Positions 8,651-17,985 of a stretch of 64,000 nt of DNA are shown piece by piece. The DNA is from Poindextera sp041691315 (GTDB taxonomy: Bacteria; Pseudomonadota; Alphaproteobacteria; Caulobacterales; Caulobacteraceae). Position 1 is the first letter of the stretch. Every line of letters starts with the position of its first letter. Made by a program: the position numbers and the translations under genes. Below the pieces are notes generated by a model. It ran no database searches. It was not told the DNA's origin and saw only the letters and a program-made list of their open reading frames with translations. The stretch is taken from NCBI GenBank assembly GCA_041691315.1, contig JBEPUW010000005.1:88066-152065 (forward strand). Direction: 5' to 3'.

Positions 8651-8680
8651 GTCATGGCCCGGCTTGTCCGGGCCACCCAT
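8651..8680. repeat. Intergenic palindromic repeat (hairpin TGGCCCGG/CCGGGCCA)
   Basis: Perfect 8-bp stem TGGCCCGG (8655-8662) and CCGGGCCA (8668-8675) around a 5-nt loop, inside GTCATGGCCC...CACCCATG. This looks like one of the short hairpin repeats scattered between genes in alphaproteobacteria. Its place just after a stop codon means it could also slow or end transcription. Confidence 0.55.
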
Positions 8681-8752
8681 GGTCGCCGACCGATGGGGTC
8701 GATCACGGGCGGGTTGATCGGCTCGGGATCACTGTCGAGTGCTGGCGATTAT

Positions 8753-8800
8753 GGGTCCCCCGCATTCCGCCGCTTCGCGGCTCCATCGGGGGATGACGGA
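8753..8800. repeat. Intergenic palindromic repeat, second copy type
   Basis: GGGTCCCCCG ... CGGGGGATGACGG encloses an inner hairpin CCGCTTCGCGG. The edge words GGGTCCCC and GGGGATGACGG are the same as those ending the repeats at 10391-10592, so this is a diverged member of that family. It borders a small minus-strand ORF. Confidence 0.5.
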
Positions 8801-8810
8801 GTTTTATTAG

Positions 8811-8945
8811 CTACCGGCTGATCGCGAACATGCCGGCCGACGGCGGGCGCTGACCGCTCACGACCGCCACCGCCAGTTGCGCCGCCATGAGGCAAAGCAT
8901 CGCCGCCGCCACGCGCTGCAGCCGTTTTGAGACAAAGTTCGCCAT
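8811..8945 (-). CDS. Candidate small single-helix membrane protein (44 aa)
   Basis: A short reading frame of 44 codons, ATG at 8945 to TAG at 8811. The product starts with a basic segment (MANFVSKRLQR), continues with one hydrophobic helix (VAAAMLCLMAAQLAVAVVSG) and ends with a short tail PPSAGMFAISR. This basic-then-hydrophobic layout is that of small inner-membrane proteins. No clear Shine-Dalgarno is visible and no family is recognised; it may be chance in GC-rich DNA. It is the only plausible coding content of the 391-nt gap between 8636 and 9027. Confidence 0.35.
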   Translation of the reverse strand: MANFVSKRLQRVAAAMLCLMAAQLAVAVVSGQRPPSAGMFAISR

Positions 8946-9027
8946 GTTCTAGCGGCCCGCGTGCTTCTAAAAGCCATTCGGGCGCGGCTGCCGCAAAAGC
9001 CGCGCCGCCAATTTCGGGAGAGGCCGC

Positions 9028-9918
9028 ATGATCCCCTATGTCCGCGACATCAAGTTCGAATACGGGGTGGTCGATCAGGTCTCGCCGCTGATCCGCCGGG
9101 TGGTGGCGAACAATCCGAGCCCCTTCACCTATCTCGGCACCGGCACCTATATCGTGGGCAAGGGCGAGGTCGCGGTGATCGATCCTGGCCCCGACCTGCC
9201 CGAACACCTGCAGGCGATCCTGGACGCCATCGACGGCGAGACCGTCAGCCACATCCTGGTCACCCATCACCACTCCGACCACTCGCCGCTGGCCCGGGCG
9301 CTGAAGGAGAAGACCGGCGCGACCATCTATGGCTGCGCGGTCAAGGCGCCAGTGGTCGACGACGCGGTGAAGCTGGAGGCCGGCTACGACCAGTTCACGC
9401 CCGACGTCTCGGTCTGCGGCGGCGGCGCGAGCTTTTCCGGACCGGGGTGGACGCTGGAGGCGATCGCCACGCCCGGCCACACTTCCAACCACATCTGCTA
9501 TGCGTTGAAGGAGGAGAACGCGCTCTTCTCCGGCGATCACATCATGGGCTGGTCGACCACGGTGGTGACGCCGCCGGATGGCAATATGGGCGCCTATCTG
9601 GCCAGCCTCGATCTGGTCAAGGCGCGTAACTTTACGACCCTGTGGCCGACCCACGGGCCGCCGATCACCGACGTCGCCCCCTTCATTGCCGCGTACACGG
9701 CCCACCGCCTGGATCGCGAACGCCAGATCCTGGCGCAGCTGGCGGCCGGCGAGACCAAGATCCGCGAAATGGTCCCGAAAATGTATGTCGGCGTCGATGC
9801 GAGGCTCTATCCGGCGGCGTCCCATTCGGTGCTGGCGCACGTGATCGAGCTGGTGAAGTCGGGCCGGGTGAAGACCGTCGGCGCCCCAGGGATCGAGAGC
9901 GAGTATCGGCTGGCCTGA
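9028..9918 (+). CDS. MBL-fold metallo-hydrolase with C-terminal winged helix
   Basis: A 296-residue hydrolase. The metal site THHHSDHS (His80, His82, Asp84, His85) is intact, as are the later ligand motifs ATPGHTSNH and FSGDHIMGW, pointing to two bound zinc ions. After the catalytic domain, residues from about 215 (HRLDRERQILAQL) form a helix and a winged-helix-like tail seen in the LACTB2/MBL-associated subfamily. Such proteins hydrolyse thioesters, RNA or small esters; the substrate cannot be read from the sequence. GAGAGGCCGC before ATG 9028 serves as ribosome site. Confidence 0.88.
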   Translation: MIPYVRDIKFEYGVVDQVSPLIRRVVANNPSPFTYLGTGTYIVGKGEVAVIDPGPDLPEHLQAILDAIDGETVSHILVTHHHSDHSPLARALKEKTGATIYGCAVKAPVVDDAVKLEAGYDQFTPDVSVCGGGASFSGPGWTLEAIATPGHTSNHICYALKEENALFSGDHIMGWSTTVVTPPDGNMGAYLASLDLVKARNFTTLWPTHGPPITDVAPFIAAYTAHRLDRERQILAQLAAGETKIREMVPKMYVGVDARLYPAASHSVLAHVIELVKSGRVKTVGAPGIESEYRLA

Positions 9919-10028
9919 AGAGGGACGATGCGGTTACACTAGCGCTTGTTGTTGGAAAGGGCGAAGGTGGCGCCCTTCGCACGTCTCGCGCCTCGGCGGG
10001 GACGCAAATCCAAGGGGAACCACCATCC

Positions 10029-10316
10029 ATGACTTCGCAAACGCTTCGTAAGATTCTGATCGCCGGCGCCGCGGTTGCCGCGCTTTCGGTCGCCGCCTGC
10101 GGCAAGAGCCCGCAGCAGAACGCCGCCGACGCCGCCAACACGGCCAATGCACAGGCCGCCAGCGCCATGGCCGCCGCCAACAGCGCCGCCGCCGCCGCCA
10201 ACGCCAATGCCGCCAGCGCCATGGCTCAAGCCAACAGCGCCGCTGCGGCCGCCGGCGCCGCCGCCAACGCCAGCGCCGCCGCCGCCATGAGCGCGGCCGC
10301 CCCGTCGAACAAGTAG
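10029..10316 (+). CDS. Small Ala/Asn-rich lipoprotein
   Basis: A 95-residue lipoprotein with signal peptide ILIAGAAVAALSVAAC (Cys at about residue 26). The mature part is almost only Ala, Asn, Ser, Gln and Met in a heptad-like pattern (ANTANAQAASAMAAANS), probably a long helix, reminiscent of Lpp-like or alanine-zipper lipoproteins. ATG 10029 gives the signal directly; longer frame extensions upstream overlap the MBL gene and are discarded. A role as a small helical outer-membrane spacer is a guess from composition. Confidence 0.7.
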   Translation: MTSQTLRKILIAGAAVAALSVAACGKSPQQNAADAANTANAQAASAMAAANSAAAAANANAASAMAQANSAAAAAGAAANASAAAAMSAAAPSNK

Positions 10317-10390
10317 CCTACGCCTAGAGGCCCCGCTCGGCGCCACGCGTCGGGCGGGCGCCACCTATCGAGCGAGTTCCCAAAAATCCG

Positions 10391-10592
10391 CTCATCCCCG
10401 CGAAGGGCGGGGATCCAGGTGTTTTTGCGAGCTTTGGGATTTTCGCGCGTTTGAAGGTGAACCGGGAAGGTCGCTAAGGGCTCAAAGCCCGAAACCGCGA
10501 GCCGCGTAAGCCGCGGACAACCTTCAACTCTTGGCGTCCTTTGCGACCTTGGCGGCAAAAAACCTGGGTCCCCGCTTTCGCGGGGATCAGCG
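10391..10592. repeat. Inverted pair of palindromic repeats (MITE-like)
   Basis: Left copy 10391-10425 has stem ATCCCCGC/GCGGGGAT (10394-10401, 10407-10414) followed by CCAGGTGTTTTT. The right copy, reading inward from 10592, is the reverse complement with stem TCCCCGC/GCGGGGA (10569-10575, 10580-10586) preceded by AAAAAACCTGG. The two copies thus form long terminal inverted repeats around about 130 nt that hold no gene. The layout is that of a small non-autonomous element or of two independent insertions of one repeat family. Confidence 0.6.
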
Positions 10593-10598
10593 GGTCAT

Positions 10599-12245
<1,647 letters not shown>

Positions 12246-12313
12246 GGGTGTTTCCTCGTTCGGGCCGCAGGCGCCGCGGCGCCGCTCGTTGCCCATTTAT
12301 CGCTCAAACCCGC

Positions 12314-12970
12314 TCAGGGATAAAGCCGCGCCACCGCCCACGCGGCGTCGGGCGCCGCGCGCGCATAGGCCAGGCGTTCGTGCAGCCGGAACGGCCTGTC
12401 GCGCCAGAACTCGATGGACTGTGGCAGGACGCGGTAGCCCGACCAATGCGGCGGGCGCGGCAGCTTGCCGATGCCGAACTTCAGCCCGTACTCGGCGACC
12501 CGCCGCTCAAGGGCCAGCCGGTCGGGCAGTTCGCGCGACTGGTCCGACGCCCAGGCGCCGATCTGGCTGCCGCGCGGGCGACTGGCGAAATAGGCGTCGG
12601 CCTCTTCAGCGGTCACCGCCTCGACCGGCCCGCGCACCCGCACCTGGCGGCGCAGCGACTTCCAGTGGAACAGCAAGGCGGCCTTCGGATTGGCCGCAAG
12701 CTCGGTCCCCTTGGCGCTCATGGTGTTGGTGTAGAAGGCGAAACCGCGCGCATCGACGCCCTTGAGCAGCACCATGCGCACGTCGGGCAGGCCGCCCGCA
12801 TCGACCGTGGACAGGGCCATGGCGTTGGGATCGTTCGGCTCGGTCTTCTTGGCGTCCGCCATCCAGTCGTCGAACAGCGCCAACGGGTCGGCGCCATCCG
12901 GCAGGGGCGGTTCTTTCGCGGCGGCGGCGAAGAAGGCGTCGTCGCTCGGTGCAGGGGTCTTGGTCGCCAT
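12314..12970 (-). CDS. pdxH: Pyridoxamine 5'-phosphate oxidase
   Basis: A 218-residue FMN enzyme making pyridoxal 5'-phosphate from PNP or PMP. The N-terminal helix carries DPLALFDDWMADAKKTEPNDPNAM, followed by LPDVRMVLLKGVDARGFAFYTN, the FMN site LLFHWKSLRRQVRVRG, and the C-terminal dimer motif HWSGYRV...RLHERLAY...ARLYP. All are standard for PdxH and the length is right. Start ATG 12970 gives the usual N-terminus. Monocistronic between the CoA ligase and a TPR gene. Confidence 0.95.
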   Translation of the reverse strand: MATKTPAPSDDAFFAAAAKEPPLPDGADPLALFDDWMADAKKTEPNDPNAMALSTVDAGGLPDVRMVLLKGVDARGFAFYTNTMSAKGTELAANPKAALLFHWKSLRRQVRVRGPVEAVTAEEADAYFASRPRGSQIGAWASDQSRELPDRLALERRVAEYGLKFGIGKLPRPPHWSGYRVLPQSIEFWRDRPFRLHERLAYARAAPDAAWAVARLYP

Positions 12971-13023
12971 GGTCCCGATATAGCGCGGTGCGGCGCCAAG
13001 CGCAGCCAATTCGCCGAAACGGC

Positions 13024-14076
13024 CTACTGGACGCCCAGCGCCTTCAGGGCAGTAACGATCTGCGCCAAAAGGTCGGCATCGGATCCGGCATTGGCCTTGG
13101 CTTTTTGCAGATAGACGATCGCGCCCGCTGGACTGTGCGCGTTGGCCGTGGCGATGCCGGCGACGTAGTTGGCCCGCGCGTCATTCGCATCGATCGCCAG
13201 CGCCTTCTGCGCCTCGGCGGTCACGCGGACCCAATCGACGGATTGTCCCGCGGCGAGAATATTGGCCGCCTGCACATAAAGAGCCACGGCGCGGGACGGC
13301 GCGTCCTGCGCCGCGGCTTCGAGGCGGGCGACCGCGCCTTCCTTGTCGCCAGCCCGCATCGCGGCCAGCGCCTGCTGATTATAGTAGCCGGCGAGCGCGT
13401 CATCGACGCGGGTGTTCGACGGATCGCGCTGCTTGAGCGCGCGGGCGAGAGCCAGGCCGCGCTCGGCCCGGCCGCCGAAGATCAGCGCGGTCGATAGACT
13501 GGCGTCGATGGCATTGAGGGTCGCATCGTCCGCGTGGCCGGCGCTCGCCAGAGCCTTGGCCTTTTCCAGGTCGGCGGTCGCGGCCGAATAGTTTTGTGCG
13601 TCGGCATAGGCGGTTCCGCGGATGAACAGGGTGTTGACGTTCTCCTGCAGAGCCAGAGCCTTGGTCGAGAGCGCGATGGCTCTGTCGTTGTCTTTCGCCT
13701 TCAGCGCATCGACCGCCGCATCTGAATAGGCTTTCGACGCGACCACCTTCAGGACGTCGGGAATGGCGCCGGCGGCGTCGAAGGCCGCAACGGCGTCCGC
13801 CGCGTCGTTCAGATATGCGTCCGCGACCCCCAGCAAGGCCTGGCCGTCCTTGTCGGCCGGGTGATCGCCAAGATATGTGGTCAACTGCCGCTTGGCGTCC
13901 TGATAGCGTTCGGCGCGGATCAGCTGGTTCGCCGCGATGACCTCGGCGACCTGACTGCCTGTATCGTTGTAGACGACCGCCGGAGTTTCGGAGGATTGGG
14001 CCACGCCGCGACCGCCAATGAGCAACAAAGCCGCTGCGAACAGGCCCGCTCCGACAGCACCGCGACGCTTGTTCAT
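13024..14076 (-). CDS. Periplasmic TPR-repeat protein
   Basis: A 350-residue exported protein: Sec signal at residues 5-27 (GAGLFAAALLLIGGRGVAQ), then repeated helical hairpins with TPR character (RYQDAKRQLTTYLGDHPADKDGQALLGVADAYL; AIALSTKALALQENVNTLFIRGTAYAD; KALAIDANDARANYVAGIA). The start ATG 14076 has an excellent site GGAGGTGGGG just upstream; the longer upstream frame is a shadow of the RES gene. TPR proteins scaffold protein complexes; no partner is evident here. Function unknown. Confidence 0.85.
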   Translation of the reverse strand: MNKRRGAVGAGLFAAALLLIGGRGVAQSSETPAVVYNDTGSQVAEVIAANQLIRAERYQDAKRQLTTYLGDHPADKDGQALLGVADAYLNDAADAVAAFDAAGAIPDVLKVVASKAYSDAAVDALKAKDNDRAIALSTKALALQENVNTLFIRGTAYADAQNYSAATADLEKAKALASAGHADDATLNAIDASLSTALIFGGRAERGLALARALKQRDPSNTRVDDALAGYYNQQALAAMRAGDKEGAVARLEAAAQDAPSRAVALYVQAANILAAGQSVDWVRVTAEAQKALAIDANDARANYVAGIATANAHSPAGAIVYLQKAKANAGSDADLLAQIVTALKALGVQ

Positions 14077-14158
14077 GCCCCACCTCCCATGGCTCTCCTC
14101 GAACAAGCTACACCGGAACGCCGATGGCGTGGATGTCTTGCTTCCGACGCGGCCCTGG

Positions 14159-14599
14159 TCAACGCAAGGCGGCGCCCAACAATCTGGGATCGAATTGGAA
14201 CGCCTCGTTCGCAACAACGCGAACACCGGCCATGGCGGGATGGCGGACGTTGATGATCGCGTTGCGTTCCTGGGGAACGACCAGGCTTGGAACCCAGAGG
14301 GCCAGAGCCGCTTGGCGGGCGAGGAAGTCGTCGCCCGCCGCCTCGGAGTCGATCGGTGTCGCTTCAAGGTGCTCGATCGGCGCATCGCCGGGGATTTCGA
14401 TCGCGAGCAAGCGATAGTCGTCCGGCATCAATTCCGGCGGAAGGTCCAGATGTACGAGCACCTCCAGCACGGCGAGGCTGGGACTTGCGGCTGTGTAGAT
14501 CGCCGGCCGCCCCGCGGAATTCCAGCGGCCGCCGAAAAGCCGCGCACCCTCGCCATCAAGCGCGACGAACGCGGACTTGACCAGCCGATGGACAATCAC
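14159..14599 (-). CDS. RES-domain toxin
   Basis: A 146-residue RES family toxin. The pattern R..(4-5)..FGGRWNSAGRPAIYTAASPSLAVLEVLVH contains the conserved Arg, Glu and Ser from which the domain is named. Family members (MbcT, ParT) degrade NAD+ or modify host enzymes by ADP-ribosylation, stopping growth when not bound by antitoxin. It overlaps the antitoxin gene by 4 nt (14596-14599, ATGA), so toxin translation depends on the upstream gene. All conserved residues look intact, so the module is probably active. Confidence 0.9.
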   Translation of the reverse strand: MIVHRLVKSAFVALDGEGARLFGGRWNSAGRPAIYTAASPSLAVLEVLVHLDLPPELMPDDYRLLAIEIPGDAPIEHLEATPIDSEAAGDDFLARQAALALWVPSLVVPQERNAIINVRHPAMAGVRVVANEAFQFDPRLLGAALR

Positions 14600-15027
14600 G
14601 CCGCGATGCCGTGACCGATCCGTCCAAGCAGGGTTTCGACGCTTCGCGCGCCGAGGTCGGTGTCAGCCAAGGAAAGTGGGGTCAGGCCATCGAGAGCGCG
14701 ATTCTCACGGTTGAGCCACGCCATCGCCTTTTTCGCGTCGCCAAACGTGTCTTCAGCCGCGGCTACGATGCGCACCAATCGCACCAGTCGATCTGACTCG
14801 CCAGGATCTAGCGGTTGAGCCGCGTCTTGCCGCCGTTTGAAGGTGCGCCTTGGCATGACGTGCCACTCGATCGCATTGAACGTCAGGTGCGAGACAAGCA
14901 GAAAATGGTCCACGGCGCCGGTCGGCACGCCCCGTTTAACCAGTCGCACAAGGTCGAATTCCGAATGAATCGGGCCTGTCAGCGCCTCGCCGCCGAGCAA
15001 GGCTTGAATCTTTGCGATGGCGGTCAT
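14596..15027 (-). CDS. Xre/MbcA/ParS-type antitoxin (DUF2384)
   Basis: A 143-residue antitoxin partner of the RES toxin. The N-terminal half (FDLVRLVKRGVPTGAVDHFL) is a helix-turn-helix-like region, then RRTFKRRQDAAQPLDPGESDRLVRLVRIV, and the C-terminal half is the DUF2384 toxin-binding domain (FGDAKKAMAWLNRENRALDGLTPLSL), which plugs the toxin active site. ATG 15027 is preferred over the in-frame TTG at 15042 because the latter starts inside the upstream palindrome. The palindrome at 15037-15071 is a likely binding site for autoregulation. Confidence 0.88.
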   Translation of the reverse strand: MTAIAKIQALLGGEALTGPIHSEFDLVRLVKRGVPTGAVDHFLLVSHLTFNAIEWHVMPRRTFKRRQDAAQPLDPGESDRLVRLVRIVAAAEDTFGDAKKAMAWLNRENRALDGLTPLSLADTDLGARSVETLLGRIGHGIAA

Positions 15028-15036
15028 CCAGCTCTC

Positions 15037-15071
15037 TTGCAAAATGCCGATCTGTGACGGGCGTTTTGCAA
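15037..15071. promoter_or_regulatory. Long inverted-repeat operator of the Xre/RES module
   Basis: Arms TTGCAAAATGCC (15037-15048) and GGCGTTTTGCAA (15060-15071) are inverted repeats matching at 11 of 12 positions, centred 27 nt before the antitoxin ATG. Position and symmetry are those expected of a toxin-antitoxin autoregulatory operator bound by the antitoxin. Binding is inferred. Confidence 0.65.
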
Positions 15072-15114
15072 ACTAGACCCTGAACGTCGATCGTGCAAGG
15101 CGCGCGATGGCGAC

Positions 15115-15909
15115 TTACTTCCCGACAAACACCGGTTTGCGCTTCTCGAAGAAGGCCTTGCGGGCTTCCTTGGCGTCGTCGCTGGCGAAGGCCATGCGGA
15201 TGTTGCCGACTTCGTAGCGGAGCTGTTGTTCCATATCGACGCTCTCGGTCGACCGGACCATGCCGCGCTTCAGCAGGCGCAGCGTGATCGGCGACCATTC
15301 GGTGAGCTGCTGGCAGTAGGCTTCCAGCCGCTCGGTGAACTGGGCGTCGTCGACCACCTCGCCGGCCATGCCCCATTCCACCGCTTCGGCGCCGGAGGCG
15401 GTGCGGTTTTCCATCATGAAGCGCATAGCCCGCTCATAGCCCATGGCCTGGGGCAGGGTGATGGTCAGGCCGGCGTCCGGCGAGCCGCCGATGCGGGTAT
15501 AGCCGGCCATCAGTCGCGCGCTGCGGGCCACCAGTCTGACGTCCGTGGCCATGGCCAGGCCCAGCCCCGCGCCCACCGCGACGCCGTTAATGCCGCCGAC
15601 CACCGGCTTGTCGCAGCGCTTGCGGATGGCCAGCAGGAACTGGCCGACCCAGGAGATGTCGTCCAGCTGCGCCGACTGCGGCGTATAGGGATGGAAGCGT
15701 TCGCCGCCGGACAGGTCCAGCCCGGCGCAGAAGCTGTCGCCGCTGCCGGTGATGGCCACCACCCAGATGTCATCGACCTTGGCGGCGTCTTCGACCGCGG
15801 CGACCACGCCCCAGGCCAGCTCGTTGGACAGCGCGTTCTTCTTGTCCGGCCGGTTGAGCGTGATGGTCCTGACATGGCCCTTATCGGCGACTTTCACGAC
15901 GTCGGTCAT
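15115..15909 (-). CDS. Enoyl-CoA hydratase/isomerase family protein
   Basis: A 264-residue crotonase-fold protein. The oxyanion-hole motifs are visible: GSGDSFCAGLDLSGGE and KPVVGGINGVAVGAGLGLAMATD. The first position normally held by catalytic Glu in hydratases is Leu/Ala-rich (GLGLAMATD), and TRIGGSPDAGLTITLPQAMGYERAMRFM shows Asp rather than Glu at the second, so the reaction may differ from simple hydration. ATG 15909 has GGAGG nine nt upstream. Likely a fatty-acid or aromatic degradation step. Confidence 0.85.
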   Translation of the reverse strand: MTDVVKVADKGHVRTITLNRPDKKNALSNELAWGVVAAVEDAAKVDDIWVVAITGSGDSFCAGLDLSGGERFHPYTPQSAQLDDISWVGQFLLAIRKRCDKPVVGGINGVAVGAGLGLAMATDVRLVARSARLMAGYTRIGGSPDAGLTITLPQAMGYERAMRFMMENRTASGAEAVEWGMAGEVVDDAQFTERLEAYCQQLTEWSPITLRLLKRGMVRSTESVDMEQQLRYEVGNIRMAFASDDAKEARKAFFEKRKPVFVGK

Positions 15910-16034
15910 TTGTGCATTCCTCCCTGGCGACAGCTTAGCCGTCATCTTGCACGATCACAGGCCCGGCGTCGAAGCCGGCCGTTTCCGCGCCCAGTATGGC
16001 GTCGATCGGCTATGAACAACATCGGAGGGACGCC

Positions 16035-16565
16035 ATGCCGTCGGACGCGAACGACATCGAGATCAGGCTGGCCAGCAAGGCGGAACGCCCGCTGATCGAG
16101 GCCATGTTCCAGTATTACGTCTACGACTTTTCGGAGATGGGCTCGCCGGACGACGACGACTTCGATCTCGGCGCGGACGGGACCTTTGGGCGCTACGGCC
16201 ATATGGACGCCTATTGGCGCGAGCCGGCTCGCATCCCGCTGATCATCCGCAGGCGCGGCAAGCTGGCCGGGTTCGCCCTGCTCAATACCCACTCGCACTC
16301 CGGTCGGCCGGTGGACCGCAACTTCGGCGAGTTCTTCGTCCTGCGGAAATATCGCCGGGGCGGGGTGGCCAGCGCCGCGGTCCGCGAGATCCTCACCGGC
16401 TATCCCGGCCGCTGGGAGGCGGCGATCATGCAACGCAATACCACCGCCCAGGCCTTCTGGCCCCGTGCGGTGGCGGCAACGCCCGGCGTGCGCGACATCA
16501 CCACCTTGCAGGGCGACGGCGTCGAATGGACCGGCCCGATCCTGCGGTTCACCATCGACGGCTGA
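16035..16565 (+). CDS. GNAT-family N-acetyltransferase
   Basis: A 176-residue protein with a GNAT fold: the N-terminal EIRLASKAERPLIEAMFQYYVYDF, a central beta stretch KLAGFALLNTHSHSG, then the acetyl-CoA loop FFVLRKYRRGGVASAAVREIL. ATG 16035 is used because GGAGG is directly before it. GNAT enzymes transfer an acyl group from CoA to an amine; the acceptor here is unknown. It faces the next gene tail to tail with 4 nt between stops. Confidence 0.85.
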   Translation: MPSDANDIEIRLASKAERPLIEAMFQYYVYDFSEMGSPDDDDFDLGADGTFGRYGHMDAYWREPARIPLIIRRRGKLAGFALLNTHSHSGRPVDRNFGEFFVLRKYRRGGVASAAVREILTGYPGRWEAAIMQRNTTAQAFWPRAVAATPGVRDITTLQGDGVEWTGPILRFTIDG

Positions 16566-16569
16566 CGGC

Positions 16570-17298
16570 TCAGGCCGGCGGCGCGACCATCAGCCGGCCA
16601 GCCACACCGTGGCGCTCGATCAGGCGGGCGACCAGGCCCGACGCCTTTGCCTCCTCGACGAAGCCGCGCAGGAATTCCGCGCCGTCCGTGTTTTCCCGGC
16701 GGGTTCCGACCGCCTGCTGCACGGCGGTGAAGCGGCCGTCGAGGACGCGGGCGCCGGGCAGGCGCTCGATCTCGGCCCGCAGGCCTGGCCGCAGGGCGGC
16801 CAGCACGTCGGCCTCCCCATCCGCGAGCAGTTTCGCGGCGCCGGCGGCGGCGTTCGAGCGCACCAGGACGGCGTGCTGGATATTGCGCTCCAGCCAGAGG
16901 TCGTAGGCGCTTCCAGCCAGCACTGCGATGCGCACGCCCGGCCGATCGACCTCGGCCATGGTCGCTATCGGCGATCCCGGCGGCGTCAGATAGGTCGCCT
17001 CGATCTCCACATAGGCGGGGCTGAAGGCGATCTTGGCGGCGCGCGCCGGCTCCGCGCCGATCAGGGCGATGTCCCAGACCCCCTCTTCGGCGGCATCGGC
17101 CAGGGTGTTCGGCCGCGCGAACGGGACGTACTGGACGCCCACGCCCAGCCGTGTGGCGATCTCGCGCGCCAGGTCCGGCGCGACCCCGGTGGGATCGCCC
17201 GCAGCATCCTTGCCGGTGACCAGCAGGAAGTTGCCCATGTTGATGCCCGCACGCAGCACCCCGTTCGGCGTGAGCTCGGCGGCGGCGTCTTGAGACAT
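16570..17298 (-). CDS. Family-3 solute-binding protein without signal peptide
   Basis: A 242-residue periplasmic-binding-protein fold of the amino-acid type (SBP_bac_3): LRAGINMGNFLLVTGKDAAGDPTGVAPDLAREIATRLG, WDIALIGAEPARAAKIAFSPAYVEIEATYL, and a C-terminal GAEFLRGFVEEAKASGLVARLI. It starts MSQDAAAELTPNG with no hydrophobic signal, and AGGAAG before ATG 17298 supports that start. No permease or ATPase is near. It may be cytoplasmic and act as an enzyme or sensor rather than in transport. Next gene upstream is a methyltransferase 8 nt away, so they may be co-transcribed. Confidence 0.8.
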   Translation of the reverse strand: MSQDAAAELTPNGVLRAGINMGNFLLVTGKDAAGDPTGVAPDLAREIATRLGVGVQYVPFARPNTLADAAEEGVWDIALIGAEPARAAKIAFSPAYVEIEATYLTPPGSPIATMAEVDRPGVRIAVLAGSAYDLWLERNIQHAVLVRSNAAAGAAKLLADGEADVLAALRPGLRAEIERLPGARVLDGRFTAVQQAVGTRRENTDGAEFLRGFVEEAKASGLVARLIERHGVAGRLMVAPPA

Positions 17299-17306
17299 GA
17301 GGCTTC

Positions 17307-17912
17307 CTATCGGCCCTTGACCGCAAAGCAGAGAATCCAGTTCCGTGGAAGGCCGTCATAGCCGCCGCCGGGGGCCTCGGTCATGCTCAGGTCGGACCAG
17401 GATCCGGCCGCGGCGTAGGCGGCCTCCAGGCCCTCCCGGGAGGGGAAGTTATAGTAGCGGCCGAACACGTCGCGGTCGCCGCCATCGCCGCCCTTGAAGC
17501 TGGCGAAGAAGAGCCCGCCGGATTTCAGCGCCCGCCAGATGCGGCCCAGGATGTCGGGCAGCGCCGCTTCTGGCGCGTGCAGCAGGCAGGCATTGGCCCA
17601 GACGGCGTCGTAACGTCCGGTCTCGTCGAGCTCTTCGAACCGCATCAGCCGCACGGCGCGACCCAGACGCCGTTCCGCCTCCGCCGCCAAGCCGGCCGAG
17701 CCATCTGTGGGCGTGACGTCGAAGCCGGCGGCGATCATGACTTCGGCGTCCTGCCCGCCGCCGCAGCCCAGTTCAAGGATGCCGGCGCCGGGCTTCAGGC
17801 GGCCGAGGAAGATTTCGAGATGCGGACTGAGCCCGGCCGTCCGCCGGCTGGCGTAGACTTTCGCCTCCCGATCGTACCAGGCGAGCGTCTCGCCATCGTG
17901 CGCAACCGCCAT
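17307..17912 (-). CDS. Class I SAM-dependent methyltransferase
   Basis: A 201-residue Rossmann methyltransferase with motif I ILELGCGGGQDAEVMIAAG, motif II around DVTPTDGSAGLAAEAE, motif post-II YDAVWANACLLHA, and LKSGGLFFASFKGG. The acceptor is not evident. It is 8 nt upstream of the signal-less solute-binding protein on the same strand, an arrangement that suggests a two-gene operon of unknown purpose. Confidence 0.88.
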   Translation of the reverse strand: MAVAHDGETLAWYDREAKVYASRRTAGLSPHLEIFLGRLKPGAGILELGCGGGQDAEVMIAAGFDVTPTDGSAGLAAEAERRLGRAVRLMRFEELDETGRYDAVWANACLLHAPEAALPDILGRIWRALKSGGLFFASFKGGDGGDRDVFGRYYNFPSREGLEAAYAAAGSWSDLSMTEAPGGGYDGLPRNWILCFAVKGR

Positions 17913-17985
17913 CCGCGACCTTTCCGGGCTTGGTCGAGAAGACTAGCCTGACGATCGCGGCGGCGCATCTCAAGGAGTATGGCCG

